A DNA stretch of 64,000 nt, from the NCBI GenBank assembly GCA_020630575.1, contig JAHDBD010000024.1:1-64000 (forward strand), given 5' to 3'. Both the position numbers and the translations under genes were made by a program. The DNA comes from Bernardetia sp. (GTDB taxonomy: Bacteria > Bacteroidota > Bacteroidia > Cytophagales > Bernardetiaceae). The notes below the pieces were generated by a model. The model was not told the origin of the DNA and did no database searches. It saw only the letters and a program-made list of their open reading frames with translations. Positions 61,594 to 64,000 of the stretch are shown here, one piece after another; the stretch's first letter is position 1; every line of letters starts with the position of its first letter.

Positions 61594-62745
61594 CTATTGT
61601 ATTTCCTCATAAAGCTCCAAAATCTTTTTCGCTAGATTTTCCCACGAATATTTTTCCTTAAAAATACGTAGATTTTTACCATAATCTATATCTTTCTTTT
61701 TATCAAAAAGTTCTTCTATGGCATTTTGGATAGCTTTTGGAGTGGCGTTTTCGGCTATTGTTCCTGCATTGTAAGGCTCTATCAAATCACGAAGTCCACC
61801 CACATCAGTAACTACAGAAGGGACTTCAAAATGAAAGGCAATTGCTGAAACTCCACTTTGAGTAGCGTGTCTATAGGGCAAAACATTGGCATCAGCAGCC
61901 GAAAAAAGTAAATTTACTTCACTATCTGAAACATAACGCAGACGAGTATCAATATTTTGTTTTTTAGGATGATTATCTAAAATACTTTGAAGTTCTTTAT
62001 TTTCATTATCTGATAAATAAGATTCTCCTGCAATAATCAGAAAATAGCTGTCATCAAGGTTTTTAAATGCCTCTAAAAGCAAATCTAATCCTTTATATTT
62101 TCTGACAAATCCAAAGTAAAGCAATATTTTCTTGTTCTCAATTCCTTCAATTTTTGAGAGTTCTAATTTTTGTAGAGCTTCTTTTCTAGCTATTTTTTCT
62201 CCAAAATGTTCATAAATTGGATGTGGGTGGAAAATATATTTTGCATTTGGTTTTCGTTCTAAAAGATCTTTTTCAACAGACTTACTCATAACGATATAGG
62301 CATCAGTATTTTTTAAAAAATACTTTGTAAAGACTTCATCAAAAAAACGCTTTTCGTGAGGAATCATATTATCTACAATGACAATAGATTTTGTTCCTTT
62401 TTTCTTTAGTTTTTTGGCAACTGTTGCTAAAGCAGGTGCAAAAAAAGGCAACCAGTAGCGCATCAAAAGTAGAGTAGGCTCTTCTTTTGACATTTTGGAA
62501 GCTGTTTGTAAATAGGAAATAGGATTTATGCTACTGATTGTTCTTTGTGAAGGAATTTGGTCAGCATTGTCTTTCGAAGTAGAATATTGGGTCTGACCTG
62601 GAAAAAGAAACTCAGGATATTGTGTAGTAAAATTATAGGCAGAAACTGGGATATTCAGTTTTTCAAAATTGCGATATAAAAGTGCATTGAACTGTGCAAT
62701 TCCACCACGGAATGGATAAAAAGTAGATAAATAAGCTATTTTCAT
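61594..62745 (-). CDS. Glycosyltransferase, GT4 family
   Basis: The 383-residue GT-B enzyme shows a Rossmann-like N-half opening with STFYPFRGGIAQFNALLYRN and a C-half with KILLYFGFVRKYKGLDLLLEAF, followed by LPYRHATQSGVSAIAFHFEVP (donor-binding E/G region) and SVVTDVGGLRDLI. The family transfers sugars from nucleotide donors, usually to glycans or lipids at the inner membrane. Neither donor nor acceptor can be told here; no other sugar genes are adjacent, so it may act in a separate glycan pathway. Confidence 0.92.
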   Translation of the reverse strand: MKIAYLSTFYPFRGGIAQFNALLYRNFEKLNIPVSAYNFTTQYPEFLFPGQTQYSTSKDNADQIPSQRTISSINPISYLQTASKMSKEEPTLLLMRYWLPFFAPALATVAKKLKKKGTKSIVIVDNMIPHEKRFFDEVFTKYFLKNTDAYIVMSKSVEKDLLERKPNAKYIFHPHPIYEHFGEKIARKEALQKLELSKIEGIENKKILLYFGFVRKYKGLDLLLEAFKNLDDSYFLIIAGESYLSDNENKELQSILDNHPKKQNIDTRLRYVSDSEVNLLFSAADANVLPYRHATQSGVSAIAFHFEVPSVVTDVGGLRDLIEPYNAGTIAENATPKAIQNAIEELFDKKKDIDYGKNLRIFKEKYSWENLAKKILELYEEIQ

Positions 62746-62758
62746 TGTACATTATTTT

Positions 62759-62787
62759 GTTGGTCTCGCTTCGCCAAAACACCCAAT
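62759..62787. repeat. GTTGGTG-type palindrome, copy E (degenerate)
   Basis: GTTGGTCTCGCTTCGCCAAA and the following ACACCCAA repeat the copy D sequence with changes that weaken the stem. It lies just upstream of the glycosyltransferase start codon. Confidence 0.5.
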
Positions 62788-62827
62788 AAGGAATTTTTTT
62801 TAGTTTGCGAAATGTAATAAAAACAAA

Positions 62828-62859
62828 AACCATCAACTAGAAAATGCTAATTGATGGTT
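62828..62859 (-). terminator. Terminator of the small membrane protein gene
   Basis: AACCATCAA (62828-62836) and TTGATGGTT (62851-62859) form a 9-bp stem, extended by TAG/CTA, and are followed on the minus strand by TTTTGTTTTTAT. Confidence 0.75.
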
Positions 62860-62934
62860 CAAAGGACGGTATTTTTTGTTTTAAAGTAAAGTTTTATTCG
62901 TATTATTTGTTCTCTTTATTTTTCTATGATTAGA

Positions 62935-63138
62935 TTATAGGGCAGGTAAAAAATGAGGTACTTCTGTGCGATTAGATGGAGTTAATTTAGCCTTGCTTGT
63001 TGTAGTATTTGGATATTGTGAGCTTTGTTTGTCTTTGTTATATTGCAAACGCATCATTACAAAAGTCATAACTATCAGTAACATTAATGCCCCAATCGTG
63101 ACATTCTCTTTTTGTTGTAGAAAGATGTATTTTTTCAT
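62935..63138 (-). CDS. Small single-pass membrane protein
   Basis: The 67-residue product has a basic/polar start (MKKYIFLQQKEN), one membrane segment (VTIGALMLLIVMTFVMMRLQY, ~13-33) and a Ser/Thr/Asn-rich tail ending in PHFLPAL. No family is recognised. A clear terminator follows, which supports a real gene, but the short length leaves doubt. The next gene upstream on the same strand is fhs, about 300 bases away. Confidence 0.55.
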   Translation of the reverse strand: MKKYIFLQQKENVTIGALMLLIVMTFVMMRLQYNKDKQSSQYPNTTTSKAKLTPSNRTEVPHFLPAL

Positions 63139-63438
63139 TAGGCTGTAAGTTGTTAAAAATAAAGTAGTTAATAGTAATATTAGATTGTTAGATTTTTTTT
63201 CAAGTTTATAACTATAAAAATTTTACTGTAGCACTTTGTTCTACGAAAATAAAAAATAGTTGTTGCTGCAACTGTGTGTTTTTTTAAAATTCATTTTAAA
63301 AAAAAATATAAAACAATCTTATTTATCTTTATTATTCTACAAAATAACATCTTAATGATTACTCATAGGTTACATTAATTAGACTGATTGATTAAGTTAT
63401 TGATTTACTAGTCTGTGAGTGGAAATTTCACAATTTTT
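63139..63438. other. AT-rich intergenic region, nothing recognised
   Basis: The 300 bases between fhs and the small membrane protein gene are strongly AT-rich. No gene, RNA or palindrome was recognised, and no exact -7 box was seen. Confidence 0.4.
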
Positions 63439-64000
63439 CTAACTCAAACCTTCTACATATCCATCTTTTATATCTATTTGTAATGCTTGTGGCTCTTTTG
63501 GTAACCCTGGCATTCTCATAATTGTACCCGAAACAGCTACAATAAAACCAGCTCCACTGTTGATAACTAAATCTTCAATATTCAAAGTAAAATTTGTAGC
63601 TACTCCTAATTTCTGTGCATCATCAGAGAAAGAATATTGAGTTTTGGCAATACAAACAGGAAAGTTTGAGAAACCTAGATTATTTATTTTAGAAATCATT
63701 TTTTGAGCTTTATCAGAAAGTGAAATGCCATTTGCACCATAAATTTTTTGAGCCACTTTTTTGATTTTAGTTTCTATATTGTCTTCATTTGCATAGGTAA
63801 ACGCTAAGGGTTTTGATGGATTATTCTGACACACTTCTATCACCGTTTTAGCTAACTCTTCTGCTCCTTTTCCTCCTTCTAAAAACCCATTATTGATAGC
63901 AAATTTTACATTTTTAGAATTACAAAATTCTTTTAGGAACTCAATTTCTTCATCAGTATCAAAATCATATTTATTAAAAGCAACTACTACAGACTGACCA
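63439..64000 (-). CDS. fhs: Formate-tetrahydrofolate ligase, C-terminal part (start beyond window)
   Basis: The frame is open to the right edge of the window, so only the last ~187 residues are present. They match Fhs: VVVAFNKYDFDTDEEIEF, NGFLEGGKGAEELAKTV, KIYGANGISLSDKAQ, FPVCIAKTQYSFSDDAQKLG and INSGAGFIVAVSGTIMRMPG, all characteristic of the family. The enzyme makes 10-formyl-tetrahydrofolate from formate, ATP and tetrahydrofolate, for purine and formyl-Met synthesis. ATP-binding motifs lie outside the window. Confidence 0.96.
   Translation of the reverse strand, partial: GQSVVVAFNKYDFDTDEEIEFLKEFCNSKNVKFAINNGFLEGGKGAEELAKTVIEVCQNNPSKPLAFTYANEDNIETKIKKVAQKIYGANGISLSDKAQKMISKINNLGFSNFPVCIAKTQYSFSDDAQKLGVATNFTLNIEDLVINSGAGFIVAVSGTIMRMPGLPKEPQALQIDIKDGYVEGLS

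Noticed and set aside
63139-63438. Possible replication origin or RNA gene in the AT-rich gap
   Set aside because: No repeated DnaA boxes, no cloverleaf and no conserved RNA fold could be recognised.

Overview
The window is AT-rich chromosomal DNA from a member of the Bacteroidota, most likely a gliding, free-living Cytophagales-type bacterium (an inference; a Bernardetia/Flexibacter-like lineage would fit). The evidence is: several proteins ending in type IX secretion (Por) sorting domains; very large Ig-like and lamin-tail adhesin-like proteins; LytS/LytTR and beta-propeller signalling proteins typical of Cytophagales; general absence of Shine-Dalgarno sequences; and intergenic boxes matching the Bacteroidota promoter TTG-N19-25-TAnnTTTG. 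No rRNA, tRNA, CRISPR array, complete insertion sequence or prophage was seen.

Layout. 1-3.0 kb is a loosely packed accessory patch: the tail of a secreted protein, an orphan double-glycine-leader cysteine-rich peptide set among repeats, a DUF1152 protein, a 98-bp direct repeat and a truncated PIN (VapC-like) toxin. 3.0-12.1 kb holds uvrA, an MFS transporter, an SLH-domain lipoprotein with a GH75-like (chitosanase-type) domain, a BIG2/DM13 lipoprotein, a methyltransferase and a NADAR N-glycosidase. 12.2-25.0 kb holds three secreted proteins of unknown function, a LytS-type kinase and LytTR regulator, a propeller-GAF-SpoIIE phosphatase, trmD and a pair of overlapping membrane-anchored unknowns. 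25.2-31.2 kb holds an M28 membrane peptidase, a gene relic and two adjacent PD-(D/E)XK nuclease-like genes. 31.2-43.8 kb is occupied by two giant secreted proteins; the second (DUF285 repeats) is cut by one in-frame amber codon. 44-64 kb is mainly housekeeping: yebC, a UvrD helicase, tpiA, yaaA, HNH and DUF1573 proteins, a histidine kinase, gltA, rplU-rpmA, an S8 protease, a TraB/GumN protein, an ECF sigma factor with a membrane partner, a glycosyltransferase and the end of fhs.

How parts fit together. The LytS/LytTR pair lies divergently from a secreted glycine-rich protein. The shared promoter region carries two identical 10-bp direct repeats 21 bp apart that resemble a LytTR operator, placed just upstream of the -33 box of the secreted gene. 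uvrA and the UvrD helicase belong to DNA repair, tpiA and gltA to central carbon metabolism, rplU-rpmA to the ribosome. Intergenic regions carry several small dispersed palindrome families: a roughly 80-bp element with 12-bp terminal inverted repeats, a GTTGGTG palindrome and a GTAGGT cruciform.

The best candidates for something undescribed are the two-gene PD-(D/E)XK module (28273-31151), the orphan Cys-rich GG-leader peptide (897-1106), the SLH/GH75-like lipoprotein, the candidate LytTR operator, and the amber-interrupted repeat protein. Functional statements rest on motifs read by eye; no database search was run.
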